In this document: positions 44,452 to 55,272 of the stretch, in pieces
How positions within the stretch are numbered: position 1 is the stretch's first letter
Layout: every line of letters begins with the position of its first letter
Origin: Pontibacter sp. Tf4
GTDB lineage: Bacteria > Bacteroidota > Bacteroidia > Cytophagales > Hymenobacteraceae
Length of the DNA: 64,000 nt
Assembly: GCF_014212495.1 (NCBI RefSeq)
Contig: NZ_JACKZC010000002.1
Span: forward strand, 124,001 to 188,000
Direction of reading: 5' to 3'
Program-made: the position numbers and the translations under genes
Notes under the pieces: model-generated
What the model saw: the letters and a program-made list of their open reading frames with translations, nothing else
Told to the model about the DNA's origin: nothing
Database searches by the model: none

Positions 44452-47194
44452 CGACGATATAAACGAAGAGCTGCACCAACAGGAGGAAGAAGAGCTGGAA
44501 GTAGCGTTTACAGATGGCGATGAAGAAGTTATTCATAACGTAACTCCTGTTGCCGGTCTGTACGAGAACTGGTTCCTGGACTATGCTTCTTATGTAATTC
44601 TGGAGCGTGCGGTGCCTGCCATTGAGGACGGTCTGAAGCCTGTTCAGCGCCGCATTCTGCACGCCATGAAAGAGATGGACGATGGTCGCTTTAACAAAGT
44701 AGCCAACGTCATCGGACAAACCATGCAGTACCACCCGCACGGCGATGCTTCTATCGGCGATGCGATGGTAAACCTGGGCCAGAAAGACCTGTTGATCGAA
44801 ACACAAGGTAACTGGGGCGATGTGCGTACCGGTGACAGTGCGGCTGCGCCACGTTATATTGAAGCACGTCTTTCAAAGTTTGCGCTGGATGTGGTGTTTA
44901 ACCCGCAGACAACGCAGTGGCAGCTGAGCTACGATGGCCGTAAGAACGAGCCGGTAACCTTGCCGGTAAAATTCCCGCTGTTGCTGGCGCAGGGCGTGGA
45001 AGGTATTGCTGTAGGTTTGTCTACCAAGATTATGCCGCACAACTTTAAGGAACTGATCAAAGGTTCTATTGATGTGCTGAAAGGGCGTAGCACGACACTT
45101 CTGCCTGACTTCCCGAACGGTGGTATGGTGGATGTGACCAACTATAACGGTGGTGCCCGTGGTGGTAAGATTCGTGTGCGTGCAACTATAGAAAAGGTAG
45201 ACAAGACCATGCTCATCATCCGTGATGTTCCTTATGGTATTACCACTACCGGCCTGATGGAATCTATAGTTAAAGCCAGCGAGAACAACAAGATCAAGAT
45301 CAAGAAGGTGATCGACAATACGGCTGCTGATGTAGAGATACAGGTTCAGTTGCCGCCGGGCGTTTCTCCTGACCTGACCATGGATGCCTTGTATGCCTTC
45401 ACCGATTGCGAAGTGTCTATTTCTCCGAACACCTGCGTGATCATCGACGATAAGCCGAACTTTATGACGGTGGACGAGTTGCTGCGCATTTCTACGTTCA
45501 AAACCGTAGACCTGCTGAAGCGTGAGCTCGAAATACGTAAAGGTGAGCTGGAAGACAAGTGGCATTACTCCTCACTGGAGAAGATCTTTATCGAGAACCG
45601 CATTTACCGCGACATTGAAGAGTGCGAAACCTGGGAGGCTGTATTAGAAGCTATAGATAAAGGGCTTGATCCGTTCAAGAAACTGCTGCGCCGTGAGGTA
45701 ACGGAAGAGGATATCGTACGCCTGACCGAGATCAAGATCAAGCGTATCTCGAAGTACGACTCTTTCAAAGCTGACGAATACATCAACAAGCTGGAAGAGG
45801 AGATGGCTGAGGTGGATGATAACCTGGCGAACCTGATCCGCTATGCGATTGCTTATTTTGAAGGCCTGCTGAAGAAGTACGGCCAGGGCAAAGACCGCAA
45901 AACGCAGGTGAAGACTTTTGATGTGATCACGGCACAGAAAGTAGCGATTGCCAACCAGAAACTATACATGAATGCTAAAGATGGCTTTATCGGAACCAGC
46001 CTGCGCAAAGACGAGTTTGTGTGCGACTGCTCTGATATGGACGATATCATCGTGTTCCGTAAAGATGGCAAGTTCACTGTTACCAAAGTAGCTGACAAAA
46101 CTTTTGTAGGTAAGGATATCATCATGGCCGGCGTCTATAACAAAAACGACGAGCACATGGTGTACAACATGATCTATGTGGATGGAAAGACCGGCGTATC
46201 GTTCGCGAAACGCTTTGCTGTGAAGTCCATCACCAGAGACAAGGAGTACGACCTGACCAAAGGCAACAAAGGCTCCAAAGTACATTACCTGACCGCCAAC
46301 CCTAACTCAGAATCGGAGGTTGTAAGCATTACATTGGCACCGCAATCTACGGCCCGCAACAAGCAGTTCGACTACGACTTTGCAGAGCTGATGATCAAAG
46401 GCAAAGGTTCTAACGGTAACATTGTCACCAAGTATCCGATCAAGAAAGTGGTGCAAAAGAGCCTGGGAGAGTCTACCTTAGGCGGACGTGAGATCTTCTA
46501 CGATGAAGTGATCGGGAGACTGAACACCGAAGGCCGTGGCCGTTATTTAGGGTCCTTCAATACCGAAGATACGATCCTGGTGATCTACGAAGATGGTACC
46601 TATGAGCAGACCACGTTTGACCTGGCAAACCACTACACAGTTGAGAAGATAAAAGTGCTGCAGAAGTTTGATCCGGAACTGGTTGTTTCAGCTATTTATT
46701 ATGAAGGAGACAATAAAACCTATTATGTGAAGCGTTTCAGGATCGAAACTTCTACGGTAGGTAAGAAATTCACCTTCATTTCTGAAAGCAAGAACTCCAG
46801 ACTCGAAGCTGTTTCAACGCATTCCGAGCCTTTAGCTGACATCAAGTTCAAGCGCAGCTTGCGTGGCGAGAAAGAATCTGAAAAGATTTTGCTGAGCGAG
46901 TTCATTGATGTGAAAGGCTGGAAGGCCATGGGCAATAAACTGAATTACTTCAAGATATTTGATGTAACAGTGCCAAAGCAGGAAGTGGTGGAGTATGAGG
47001 AAGAAAAACCAAAGGCAAAAAAAGCTGCTAAACGCGAGCCGGTTACTTTGCCGTCAGAGCTGAAAGAGCTGGCCGAACAGGCAGCCCTTGCCAGTGGTAC
47101 TCAACCTGATGCTGCAGAAGACGTAGAAGAATCTATACAAGAAAATAGTGCAAAGAAAGCCATTAAAGAAAAGAAGCAGCTAAATCTGTTCTAA
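44444..47194 (+). CDS. parC: DNA topoisomerase IV subunit A (GyrA/ParC-like)
   Basis: A 916-aa breakage-reunion subunit. Catalytic Tyr138 is in [21 protein letters not shown] and [10 protein letters not shown] are in the winged-helix region. A long coiled coil follows, then beta-propeller blades with a less regular C-terminal half. The tail is rich in Glu/Lys/Ala. No GyrA-box (QRRGG-like) was seen in the propeller, which favours topoisomerase IV. It follows parE in overlap. Confidence 0.92.
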   Translation: MHNDDINEELHQQEEEELEVAFTDGDEEVIHNVTPVAGLYENWFLDYASYVILERAVPAIEDGLKPVQRRILHAMKEMDDGRFNKVANVIGQTMQYHPHGDASIGDAMVNLGQKDLLIETQGNWGDVRTGDSAAAPRYIEARLSKFALDVVFNPQTTQWQLSYDGRKNEPVTLPVKFPLLLAQGVEGIAVGLSTKIMPHNFKELIKGSIDVLKGRSTTLLPDFPNGGMVDVTNYNGGARGGKIRVRATIEKVDKTMLIIRDVPYGITTTGLMESIVKASENNKIKIKKVIDNTAADVEIQVQLPPGVSPDLTMDALYAFTDCEVSISPNTCVIIDDKPNFMTVDELLRISTFKTVDLLKRELEIRKGELEDKWHYSSLEKIFIENRIYRDIEECETWEAVLEAIDKGLDPFKKLLRREVTEEDIVRLTEIKIKRISKYDSFKADEYINKLEEEMAEVDDNLANLIRYAIAYFEGLLKKYGQGKDRKTQVKTFDVITAQKVAIANQKLYMNAKDGFIGTSLRKDEFVCDCSDMDDIIVFRKDGKFTVTKVADKTFVGKDIIMAGVYNKNDEHMVYNMIYVDGKTGVSFAKRFAVKSITRDKEYDLTKGNKGSKVHYLTANPNSESEVVSITLAPQSTARNKQFDYDFAELMIKGKGSNGNIVTKYPIKKVVQKSLGESTLGGREIFYDEVIGRLNTEGRGRYLGSFNTEDTILVIYEDGTYEQTTFDLANHYTVEKIKVLQKFDPELVVSAIYYEGDNKTYYVKRFRIETSTVGKKFTFISESKNSRLEAVSTHSEPLADIKFKRSLRGEKESEKILLSEFIDVKGWKAMGNKLNYFKIFDVTVPKQEVVEYEEEKPKAKKAAKREPVTLPSELKELAEQAALASGTQPDAAEDVEESIQENSAKKAIKEKKQLNLF

Positions 47195-47248
47195 TTTAAG
47201 TACAATCTCTGCCGGTTTCTTGTTTCATGTTGTTCATTTGATCTTTAT

Positions 47249-48028
47249 ATGAAGCGAAAACTTCAGGTATATATGCTTTTACTTGTGCTCGGTCTGGCAG
47301 GTGCGCCTTTGGTGGCCTATGCCGGAGCGGGCACAGAACAGCTGCTTAAAAAGGCAGAAGCCCTGATGTTAAGTTACCGCGATACCGAAGCCCTTGCCAT
47401 GTATGAGGAAGTGCTGCAGGTGTCTCCTGAGAACTATACAGCACTTTGCAAAGCCAGCATTCTGAACTGCCGCATTGGCGAGCGCATAACAGACGAAGGA
47501 ACAAAGGTTGCTTTCTATACCCGGGCAAAGGAATATGCTACCAAGGCCTATCTGCTGAAACCGGATGATACGGAAGCAAACTATGTGATGGCACTCACGG
47601 TAGGGGCAATGGCCATGGTTTCCGGACCTAAGCAACGTCTGGCCGGGATTAACCAGATGAAGCCTTTTCTGGATGTGGCGCTCGCAAAAAACAGCAAGCA
47701 TGCGGATTCCTGGTATCTGCTGGGGCGCTGGTACTTTAAAATGGCTAATTTAAATTTTGCTGAACAGGCAGCTGCAAAGCTGTTTTTTGGCGGCGTATGC
47801 GATGAAGCGACCAACGATGAAGCTGCCGCTGCCCTGCAGAAAGCGATAAAGTATAACCCAGGCAACATACAATATTATTACGACCTGGCTACGATCTATA
47901 AGGAAATGAAGAAAACGGAAGCTTGCTCCGAAACATTGGAACAGGCGATGGCCTTGCAGGTAACCACCCGCGAGGAGCTGGAACTGGCACGCAGGTGTAA
48001 GCTAATGCTGCAACAATACAAGAAGTAG
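47249..48028 (+). CDS. Exported TPR-repeat protein
   Basis: A 259-aa protein with signal peptide (about 1-26, ending VAYAG). The mature part is helical TPR-type repeats (LLKKAEALMLSYRDTEALAMYEEVLQVSPENY, ALQKAIKYNPGNIQYYYDLATIYKEM). It lies 54 bp after parC, perhaps on the same transcript. Binding partner unknown. Confidence 0.82.
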   Translation: MKRKLQVYMLLLVLGLAGAPLVAYAGAGTEQLLKKAEALMLSYRDTEALAMYEEVLQVSPENYTALCKASILNCRIGERITDEGTKVAFYTRAKEYATKAYLLKPDDTEANYVMALTVGAMAMVSGPKQRLAGINQMKPFLDVALAKNSKHADSWYLLGRWYFKMANLNFAEQAAAKLFFGGVCDEATNDEAAAALQKAIKYNPGNIQYYYDLATIYKEMKKTEACSETLEQAMALQVTTREELELARRCKLMLQQYKK

Positions 48029-48047
48029 AAAACACGATCCGAAGTAT

Positions 48048-48075
48048 AAAGCCTGCACCTCAAACTGCAGGCTTT
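48048..48075 (+). terminator. Terminator after the TPR gene
   Basis: Stem AAAGCCTGCA / TGCAGGCTTT, 8-base loop, T run. Confidence 0.85.
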
Positions 48076-48139
48076 TTCTTTGGTACAATCCGGTAGGGTA
48101 GCCAATAATTTCACAAATAATACCTAATTTAGCGCACCT

Positions 48140-49252
48140 ATGCACCACTTGCCATACATCAATACCAGACCTTTGAGAAAAGCGCTTTGCTTTTTGTCGG
48201 TTACGGTGCTGATGTTGGGCAGTAGTTGCAACCCGGTGCAGCAGGACGGAGAGCATTTGGTAAACCTCGAAGAGGTGACGGATGATGAGGAAGCAAAGCT
48301 CAGAAACCTGGATGCAGCTATCCAGCGCAACGGGCAGGATGCCAGCCTTTTTGCCAGAAGGGCCCGGGTTTTACTGAGCAAGGGAGAACTGGAGAAAGCG
48401 CTGAAGGACGTGGATGACGCTATCGCGCTGAACGAGAAGAACATGAGCTACCTTTTCCTGAAAGCGCATATTTTGCGGGCCATGCACCAACCGGCAGAAG
48501 CTCTTGCACTGGCGCTGAAAGCAGAGCGTAACTCGTACCAGAACACGGCCCTCTATGTGCTGTTAAGCGATCTGTACCTGCAACTGAAGCAACCGCAAAA
48601 GGCTGCTGAAGTGGCACGCAAGGCCTTGGCACTTGATCCGGATAACGGCTATGCTTTTTACTTTAAGGGTAGAGCAGCAGCAGCCACCGGCGATACGGCC
48701 CGCGCCCTTACCAACTATAGATTGGCTGTAACCGAAGAGCCGGAGTTACTGGAAGCGCAGCGCGACCTGGCAGGAGCTTTGGTAAAGCAGCAGCAGCTGG
48801 ATACAGCCAGGTATTACCTGCAAAAGGTGCAGAAGCAATTGCCGAAAGATGCGTTGGTCTGGTATTACCAGGGCATGTATTACCAGCAGGTACAGAAAAC
48901 GGATAGTGCATTGTGGAGCTACCAAAAGGCGCTTGCATTGGCGGATACCCTGCAGGCTGCACATGCCCGGGCAGGTTTTCTGATGTATGCAAAAGGAGAT
49001 TACCCGGCCGCGATTCTGCATTTTGAGAAAGCAGCACGGGACAACAACCATAATATTAAGTATATTTCGGCGCTGGCAAATGCCTATGAACGAACTGGCC
49101 AGAACATTAATGCGTTAGAGCAATATCAGCGGCTGGCAGCTTTGCAGCCGGGTTATGGCGTAGCCAACTATAGCATTGCAAGGCTGAAGGCAAAGCTTAC
49201 CAGACCAGCGCCTGTTGTTTCGCAACCCGATACAACAACTATAACTGAGTAA
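48140..49252 (+). CDS. TPR-repeat lipoprotein
   Basis: A 370-aa lipoprotein with lipobox GSSC (Cys30). Nearly the whole mature part is TPR repeats ([69 protein letters not shown]). Likely a periplasmic or outer-membrane scaffold; partner unknown. It precedes thrS by 31 bp. Confidence 0.85.
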   Translation: MHHLPYINTRPLRKALCFLSVTVLMLGSSCNPVQQDGEHLVNLEEVTDDEEAKLRNLDAAIQRNGQDASLFARRARVLLSKGELEKALKDVDDAIALNEKNMSYLFLKAHILRAMHQPAEALALALKAERNSYQNTALYVLLSDLYLQLKQPQKAAEVARKALALDPDNGYAFYFKGRAAAATGDTARALTNYRLAVTEEPELLEAQRDLAGALVKQQQLDTARYYLQKVQKQLPKDALVWYYQGMYYQQVQKTDSALWSYQKALALADTLQAAHARAGFLMYAKGDYPAAILHFEKAARDNNHNIKYISALANAYERTGQNINALEQYQRLAALQPGYGVANYSIARLKAKLTRPAPVVSQPDTTTITE

Positions 49253-49283
49253 AGAATTACAACACGAGTCAATAAAACGATAC

Positions 49284-51221
49284 ATGATCAACATCACACT
49301 ACCAGATGGCTCTGTTCGCCAATATCCGAAAGGGGTGACGAGCTACGAGATTGCACTAAGCATTAGCGAAGGTCTGGCGCGCAACGTGCTGGCCGCAAAA
49401 GTTAACGACACCGTTTGGGATGCCACGCGTCCGATAACGGAGGATGCTACCGTGCAACTGCTCACCTGGAACGATGACTTAGGTAAGAATGCTTTCTGGC
49501 ACTCGTCGGCACACTTGCTGGCCGAGGCCCTGGAAGAACTATATCCGGGTGTTAAATTCGGAATAGGACCTCCTGTAGAGAACGGCTTCTATTACGATGT
49601 GGATCTTGGGGAGCGTACCTTTTCACAGGATGATTTTGCCAAAGTAGAGCAGAAAATGCTGGAGCTGGCGCGCAACAAAGAAGAATTCAAACGTCGTGAA
49701 GTTTCTAAGGCAGAAGCTATAGAATACTTTACCCGGAAAGGCGATGAGTATAAACTGGACCTGATCAAAGACCTGGAAGACGGAACGATCACGTTTTACG
49801 AGCAGGGGAACTTCACAGACCTTTGCCGCGGACCACACATCCCGAACACAGGTTTTATAAAGGCTGCCAAGCTGATGAACGTGGCCGGTGCCTACTGGCG
49901 CGGCGACGAAAGCAAAAAGCAGCTGACCCGTATCTATGGTATCACCTTCCCGAAACAAAAGGAACTGACTGAGTACCTGGAGCGACTGGAAGAAGCCAAA
50001 AAACGCGACCACCGCAAACTGGGCAAAGAACTGGAACTGTTCGCTTTCTCCGAGAAAGTAGGTATGGGCTTACCATTGTGGTTGCCGAAAGGTACACTGC
50101 TGCGTGAGCGCTTGGAACAATTCATGCGCAAGGCGCAGGTGAAAGCCGGTTACCAGCCCGTAGTTACGCCGCATATAGGCAGCAAGGAACTATACGTTAC
50201 CTCAGGCCACTACGAGAAATATGGTGCTGACTCTTTCCAGCCGATCAGAACGCCGAATGAAGGAGAGGAGTTCTTCCTGAAGCCGATGAACTGTCCGCAT
50301 CACTGCGAGATCTATAAAACCCGTCCGCGTTCTTACAAGGAGCTGCCGGTGCGCCTGGCTGAGTTTGGTACCGTTTACCGTTACGAACAAAGTGGCGAGC
50401 TGCATGGCCTTACAAGGGTGCGTGGCTTTACACAGGACGATGCGCACATCTTCTGCCGACCGGACCAGGTGAAAGAGGAATTCATGAAAGTGATCGACCT
50501 GGTGCTTTACGTGTTCAGCGCGCTTGGTTTCGAAGACTATACTGCCCAGATCTCATTGCGAGATCCGGAGAATAAAGCTAAATATATTGGTTCCGATGAA
50601 CTATGGGAGAAAGCAGAGAGCGCTATTATAGAGGCTGCTGCCGAGAAAGGCCTGCGCACTGTAACCGAACTGGGCGAGGCTGCGTTTTACGGACCTAAGC
50701 TCGACTTTATGGTGCGTGATGCCCTGGGCCGTAAGTGGCAGTTGGGAACTATTCAGGTAGATTATAACTTACCAGAAAGATTCCAGCTGGAGTACATTGG
50801 TGCTGATAACCAGAAGCATCGCCCGGTGATGATCCACCGTGCACCGTTTGGGTCGCTGGAGCGTTTCGTGGCTGTTCTGATAGAGCACTGTGGCGGTAAT
50901 TTCCCGCTTTGGTTAAGCCCGGAGCAGTTTGCCATACTTCCGATTTCGGAGAAATACCAGGATTTTGCTCAGCAGGTGTATGACCGCCTGGCAGAGCAGG
51001 ACATCCGTGGTTTTGTAGATAACCGCGACGAGAAGATAGGTCGTAAGATACGTGACGCGGAAGTGCGCAAAGTGCCTTACATGCTGATAGTGGGAGAGAA
51101 AGAGCAGGAAGAAAATGCAGTTTCTGTGCGCAGACACGGCGAAGGCGACCTGGGCTCGATGAATGTAGACGACTTCGTGACCTTGTTTCAGAGCAAAATA
51201 GCCGAAATGGTTAACAATTAA
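49284..51221 (+). CDS. thrS: Threonyl-tRNA synthetase
   Basis: A 645-aa enzyme charging tRNA-Thr. Domains in order: TGS (1-61), editing domain with HSSAH (73-77) and CRGPH (Cys181, His185), class II core with zinc ligand Cys337 in MNCPHH, and the anticodon-binding C-terminal domain. Motif 2 and 3 regions ([26 protein letters not shown]) are clear. First gene of the conserved thrS-infC-rpmI-rplT cluster. Confidence 0.97.
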   Translation: MINITLPDGSVRQYPKGVTSYEIALSISEGLARNVLAAKVNDTVWDATRPITEDATVQLLTWNDDLGKNAFWHSSAHLLAEALEELYPGVKFGIGPPVENGFYYDVDLGERTFSQDDFAKVEQKMLELARNKEEFKRREVSKAEAIEYFTRKGDEYKLDLIKDLEDGTITFYEQGNFTDLCRGPHIPNTGFIKAAKLMNVAGAYWRGDESKKQLTRIYGITFPKQKELTEYLERLEEAKKRDHRKLGKELELFAFSEKVGMGLPLWLPKGTLLRERLEQFMRKAQVKAGYQPVVTPHIGSKELYVTSGHYEKYGADSFQPIRTPNEGEEFFLKPMNCPHHCEIYKTRPRSYKELPVRLAEFGTVYRYEQSGELHGLTRVRGFTQDDAHIFCRPDQVKEEFMKVIDLVLYVFSALGFEDYTAQISLRDPENKAKYIGSDELWEKAESAIIEAAAEKGLRTVTELGEAAFYGPKLDFMVRDALGRKWQLGTIQVDYNLPERFQLEYIGADNQKHRPVMIHRAPFGSLERFVAVLIEHCGGNFPLWLSPEQFAILPISEKYQDFAQQVYDRLAEQDIRGFVDNRDEKIGRKIRDAEVRKVPYMLIVGEKEQEENAVSVRRHGEGDLGSMNVDDFVTLFQSKIAEMVNN

Positions 51222-51284
51222 GAAAAGAATTTTCTTTTTGATAGATTAATTGCGATATTCGCACCCTGATTATTAAAATAAATT

Positions 51285-51291
51285 AAGGAGG
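51285..51291 (+). promoter_or_regulatory. Strong Shine-Dalgarno AAGGAGG before infC
   Basis: Perfect AAGGAGG seven bases before the ATA start codon. The neighbouring genes rpmI, rplT, rpsO and pnp show no such site, as usual in Bacteroidota, so this one probably matters for infC control. Confidence 0.85.
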
Positions 51292-51298
51292 TAAAACT

Positions 51299-51862
51299 AT
51301 AGCTACGCAAAACAAGCGCTTTATCCCACGCGGAAAGGTGGAAGAGCCATACAAAGTCAATGATAAGATTACTGCCCGAGAGGTAAGACTCGTTGGAGAC
51401 AATGTAGAGCAGGGGGTATACCAGACAAGGGATGCCCAGAAAATTGCAAATGAGCAGAATCTTGATCTGGTTGAGATTTCTCCTACTGCCAACCCACCCG
51501 TATGCCGTATCATCGACTACTCGAAATTTAAGTACGAGCAGAAGAAGAAAACCCGTGAGATGAAGGCGAAGGCGCAGAAGGTAGTGGTGAAGGAGATCCG
51601 TTTCGGTCCTAACACAGACGACCACGATTTTGAGTTCAAGCTGAAGCATGCCCGGTCATTCCTGGAAAGCGGATTTAAGATCAAGTCTTATGTACACTTC
51701 GTTGGTAGAACCATCGTATTTAAGGAACGTGGCGAGATTCTGTTACTGAAGTTTGCGCAGGCGCTGGAGGATGTAGCTAAAGTAGAGCAACTGCCTAAAC
51801 TGGAAGGAAAGAGAATGTTCCTGATGCTGGCGCCGAAAGTTGCAGCTCCTGCTAAAAAGTAA
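51299..51862 (+). CDS. infC: Translation initiation factor IF-3 with ATA start
   Basis: A 187-aa IF-3, which checks start-codon pairing on the 30S subunit. Reading starts at ATA (51299): an in-frame stop (TAA) lies just upstream at 51284, the only ATG/GTG/TTG choice would begin at a GTG at 51338 and lose 13 residues, and ATA is correctly spaced from AAGGAGG. N-terminal domain [24 protein letters not shown], linker with [15 protein letters not shown]-terminal domain [21 protein letters not shown] are all typical. Non-ATG starts in infC allow autoregulation in other bacteria (AUU in E. coli). Confidence 0.93.
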   Translation: MATQNKRFIPRGKVEEPYKVNDKITAREVRLVGDNVEQGVYQTRDAQKIANEQNLDLVEISPTANPPVCRIIDYSKFKYEQKKKTREMKAKAQKVVVKEIRFGPNTDDHDFEFKLKHARSFLESGFKIKSYVHFVGRTIVFKERGEILLLKFAQALEDVAKVEQLPKLEGKRMFLMLAPKVAAPAKK

Positions 51863-51885
51863 TTTGTTTAATCAATTATATACCC

Positions 51886-52080
51886 ATGCCAAAAGTTAAA
51901 ACTAAATCTGGTGCAAAGAAGCGTTTTTCTTTGACAGGTACTGGCAAAATTAAGCGTAAGCACGCTTATAAGAGCCACATCCTGACCAAGAAAACGACAA
52001 AGCAGAAGCGTAATTTAACACATACTGGCCTTGTTAGCACTGCTGATATGGACAGAGTGAAGTTAATGCTTCAAATCTAA
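51886..52080 (+). CDS. rpmI: 50S ribosomal protein L35
   Basis: A 64-aa, very basic protein ([30 protein letters not shown]) of bL35 type, 23 bp after infC in the conserved order. Confidence 0.97.
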   Translation: MPKVKTKSGAKKRFSLTGTGKIKRKHAYKSHILTKKTTKQKRNLTHTGLVSTADMDRVKLMLQI

Positions 52081-52175
52081 TTCAAGGAATTAGAAGGTTA
52101 ATTAATTAGTATAAACCCAGTGTCTGGTTTTTTGAAGATTAAAGTTTAATCACCAGCCGCTAAAACTGTAAAAAA

Positions 52176-52520
52176 ATGCCTAGATCGGTAAACGTCGTTG
52201 CAGCACGACACAGAAGAAAGAAAATGATGAAAATGGCCAAAGGTTACTTTGGCCGTCGTAAGAACGTTTGGACAGTAGCGAAAAACGCTGTTGAAAAAGG
52301 TTTAACTTACGCATACCGCGACAGAAAGCAGAAGAAAAGAGATTTCCGCGCCCTTTGGATCCAGCGTATCAACGCAGGTGCACGTGAGCACGGTCTTTCT
52401 TACTCAGCTTTAATGGGTGCCCTTAAAAAGGCAAACATCGACCTGAACCGCAAAGTACTTGCTGACCTGGCGATGAACCACCCGGAAGCTTTCAAGAGCA
52501 TTGTTGATAAAGTAAAGTAA
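52176..52520 (+). CDS. rplT: 50S ribosomal protein L20
   Basis: A 114-aa bL20 protein binding 23S rRNA early in assembly. The N-terminus [31 protein letters not shown] is characteristic. The 95-bp gap after rpmI is unusually long and could hold L20-dependent control. Confidence 0.97.
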   Translation: MPRSVNVVAARHRRKKMMKMAKGYFGRRKNVWTVAKNAVEKGLTYAYRDRKQKKRDFRALWIQRINAGAREHGLSYSALMGALKKANIDLNRKVLADLAMNHPEAFKSIVDKVK

Positions 52521-52542
52521 TTTACTTCGTTATATAGTATTT

Positions 52543-52570
52543 AAAAGGCTTGGCTTCGGCTGAGCCTTTT
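52543..52570 (+). terminator. Terminator of the thrS-rplT cluster
   Basis: Stem AAAAGGCT / AGCCTTTT around a smaller GGCTTCGGCTGAGCC element, T run. Confidence 0.8.
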
Positions 52571-52729
52571 TTATTTGGCTATAGTTTCTTGTCATCACTT
52601 TAAGGTATAGCCGGCAGTGCCTTTCAAACTATAGTTTAACAGACCTACGTCTTAAACAATAATTCTTTAATTTTGCCCGTTGCTTTTGGCAATATTGCTC
52701 CCAATATCTTTTACAACAAAATAAAACCA

Positions 52730-53248
52730 ATGAAAAACCTGATTCTTACCCTGGCACTGCTATGTGCTGTCTTCAGTGCGCGCGCCCAGCAGTCTGCACC
52801 GCAAAAACCATCCAAAGAGTTAGTCCAGTTCTTTTCCGGGAAGTGGACCGGCGAAGGCAAATTTGCCAGCGGCAAAGTTATAGCAGCTACCCTGAATTTT
52901 AGCACAGCGCTCGATGGCGGCTGGCTCACCCACGACCACACAGATATTGCGCCCAATACCTATAAAGCAACCTCGTGGTGGGGCACCGATCCGCAATCGG
53001 GCAGGTTTGTAGCGTATATCTTCGATAACAATAGTGGCCATCGCCTGTTCGAGAGTGAGGGCTGGCAGGATGGAAGACTGGTGCTTACCACGCAGCAGGC
53101 ACATCCGAAAGGCGGCATCATGTGGCAACACTTTATTTATGAGAAGCTATCCGATACATCCTTTAAAATGACCTTTGAGGTTAGTAAGGACGGTGCGGAA
53201 TGGCGAATGATAGATTACCTGGTATTTAATAAAGCACCTGAACTATAG
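52730..53248 (+). CDS. Exported DUF1579-like protein
   Basis: A 172-aa exported protein from the ATG at 52730 (MKNLILTLALL), where the signal peptide begins. The mature part (ELVQFFSGKWTGEGKFASGK, WGTDPQSGRFVAYIFDNNSG, MTFEVSKDGAEWRMIDYLVF) has the lipocalin-like beta outline of DUF1579. Function unknown. The last codon and stop are CTA TAG, that is, exactly the palindromic core of an AACTATAGTT element. Confidence 0.8.
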   Translation: MKNLILTLALLCAVFSARAQQSAPQKPSKELVQFFSGKWTGEGKFASGKVIAATLNFSTALDGGWLTHDHTDIAPNTYKATSWWGTDPQSGRFVAYIFDNNSGHRLFESEGWQDGRLVLTTQQAHPKGGIMWQHFIYEKLSDTSFKMTFEVSKDGAEWRMIDYLVFNKAPEL

Positions 53249-53266
53249 TTGAGTTATAGTTTAAAT

Positions 53267-53316
53267 AATAAGCCCTGACCGTTTTGTTCTGAGAACTTTA
53301 ACGGTCAGGGCTTATT
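53267..53316. terminator. Strong bidirectional terminator
   Basis: Perfect 17-bp stem AATAAGCCCTGACCGTT / AACGGTCAGGGCTTATT with a 16-base loop, between convergent genes. Confidence 0.88.
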
Positions 53317-53329
53317 GCTGTTGGGATGG

Positions 53330-53848
53330 TCAGTTATACGAAATTTCGGTAACTTTTACTGTTTCTTCTTCGCGGCCAAGTTTTAAAACCAGTTCCTGAT
53401 TCTTTTTAGCACCTGTCACGGTACGGGCAATGGGGGCAACAAACGCAATTCTGCCTTCCTCTACAGAAGCCTCGTCCACACCCACAATTGTAAAGGTCCT
53501 TTCAAGACCCGGCTTTTTACCTTTTATAGTTTTGAGTGTAACCGTTGCACCAAATCTTACCTGGTCTGCAGGCTGGTCTTTGGCGTCGATCACTCTTGCT
53601 GATGCTATTCTGCCATTGAGGGCTGCAATTCGCCCGTTCAGTATAGTTAACTGGCGGGTGCGTTCGGCTTCGTTTTCCCGGTTGGCTTCGGCCTGACTGC
53701 GTTCTGCCTCCAGTTCCGTCAGTTCCTGGCGTAGCAGTTCCAGTCCACGCGGGGTTACATAGTTGGTTACACCCGCTGGCAAGGCGGCACGCGGCGGAAT
53801 AATGGGTGCTTCGCCGGAGTCGTCTTCTTTTACAAATGCTCTGCTCAT
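53330..53848 (-). CDS. GreA/GreB-family transcription factor
   Basis: A 172-aa protein with the Gre outline: N-terminal coiled coil from TPRGLELLRQELTELEAER to GRIASARVID, then the FKBP-like C-terminal domain (VRFGATVTLKTIKG, FTIVGVDEASVEEGRIAFVAPIAR). The hairpin tip reads ANRENEAERTRQ instead of the usual GDLSENADY-like loop that carries the catalytic acids, though Glu residues are near. It may rescue stalled RNA polymerase or act as a Gre antagonist. It sits 54 bp after the DACNV-like gene on the same strand. Confidence 0.85.
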   Translation of the reverse strand: MSRAFVKEDDSGEAPIIPPRAALPAGVTNYVTPRGLELLRQELTELEAERSQAEANRENEAERTRQLTILNGRIAALNGRIASARVIDAKDQPADQVRFGATVTLKTIKGKKPGLERTFTIVGVDEASVEEGRIAFVAPIARTVTGAKKNQELVLKLGREEETVKVTEISYN

Positions 53849-53902
53849 GTGTGTCCTTAACGGTATCTGGTGGCAGGTGTTACAGGGCCTATAGTTGTTT
53901 TG

Positions 53903-55045
53903 TTACAGTAGTAGCGCATCTATAAGGTGGGCGTTCACCATCTGGTGTTCCTGCGACCAGGAGAAGACTGTGAATTTTCCATCCTGCGAGGCCACAAGGC
54001 CTAACGTATCCGGTTGGTCGTAAATGAACTGGGCAACCGATAAATGCCTGGTGCCGCCATTCTGGGCCGGGTGCATCTCTTTGGCTGTGCTACCTATAAT
54101 AGGCTCGGTTACTATAAGTTTTTCTACGGGCACACTATTTACTGGACGGCCCAGTTTTGTTCCGAAGGCCAATAGTTCGTAGTTGTTGTTCATGATAGTG
54201 GCGCCATCTATAGCCGTCAGGCCGGCAATGGCATCAATTTCCCGGCGTATTTCATCCTGTTTCAGTTGGTTGTCGGCAAGGGGCTCTTCAGTTTGCAGCA
54301 GGAGGGTAGCTAAACCCGTAAAAGATGGCTGTAAACTATAGAGCACCGGTTTCACCAGTGAGTTTTGCCAGTTGGTCGTGTCAGCAGGTACAATGAGGAG
54401 CGAACCGCCGCGTTTGTGTGCCCGCATCGAAACAGCTATTAAAACCAATATGGTAGCCTCCAATTGAGCCAGTGCCGGTATCTTCTCTATAATAGTGCTC
54501 AGGTAGCCCAGCTGGTTACCGGTTCCGTTGCTTTTTTCTTCTACCAACTGCACCTGGTCACCTTTAAGTACGGCCACGTTCGCAAATTTTCCAAATCCAT
54601 CCAGTCTTCGTGTTTTAACCACCAGCAGCCCCGGCTCCGAAACATCCACCACAAAGCACAAGCTCGGAATTACGCGTGTGCTTCCCCAGATGTATAATCC
54701 GTTCTCGTCTACCCAAACGCCTACATGTATGCCGGGGCGGTCTACGCCGGGTGCCAGTTTGGTAAGTACGGCAGGGGTGAGGGGCAATAACTGCGAGAAA
54801 AGAATAGGCTGCCCTGCCTGTTCCGGCGAAACAAAAGCAAGCGATATTTTAACAGACCGCCCTTCTTCGTGTCGTAAGCTTGCCCAGAAGGCGGTATCAA
54901 CTATAGCTTCTACCTGTTGTGCGGTTGGCGGAGTTGCCAGCGGCGTATAACTGTTCTGACGGGCAGCTGTTATCTGGTGTAAAAAGTGCTGCTCTATAGT
55001 TGGTGCTACAGCGGTTGCGGCCTGGTAGGTGCTGTTCCTGCTCAT
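53903..55045 (-). CDS. DACNV sensor plus diadenylate-cyclase-like protein
   Basis: A 380-aa soluble protein. The N-terminal half (about 30-180) looks like the DACNV sensor domain, and the C-terminal half (about 185-365) like a DisA_N/DAC domain: the DGA motif at 280-282 (AIDGATIMNNN) and GTRH at 331-334. The third residue of the RHR motif is Leu335 (RHL). So it may synthesise c-di-AMP or be a degenerate nucleotide sensor. It lies upstream of the Gre-like gene and shares its strand. Assignment is from memory of these families; no search was run. Confidence 0.72.
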   Translation of the reverse strand: MSRNSTYQAATAVAPTIEQHFLHQITAARQNSYTPLATPPTAQQVEAIVDTAFWASLRHEEGRSVKISLAFVSPEQAGQPILFSQLLPLTPAVLTKLAPGVDRPGIHVGVWVDENGLYIWGSTRVIPSLCFVVDVSEPGLLVVKTRRLDGFGKFANVAVLKGDQVQLVEEKSNGTGNQLGYLSTIIEKIPALAQLEATILVLIAVSMRAHKRGGSLLIVPADTTNWQNSLVKPVLYSLQPSFTGLATLLLQTEEPLADNQLKQDEIRREIDAIAGLTAIDGATIMNNNYELLAFGTKLGRPVNSVPVEKLIVTEPIIGSTAKEMHPAQNGGTRHLSVAQFIYDQPDTLGLVASQDGKFTVFSWSQEHQMVNAHLIDALLL

Positions 55046-55272
55046 GTAGGTAGTGCGTTTATAGTTGTTGTAACTGTTCCGGGCGGGTAAAGTTTTATGG
55101 TTGCGCGTAGTTGCTACTTATCAGGCTTAAAAAAAATGCTGCTTAATTAGCTTTAAAAAAGAAACTATAGCTATTACTAAAGAAAATCAGAAACCTGAAC
55201 ATAAAAGTGGCACGGCAATTGTAACTACCCTTATCAGTTGCGTATAACGTTTTAACTTAAAAAATTGAAGTT

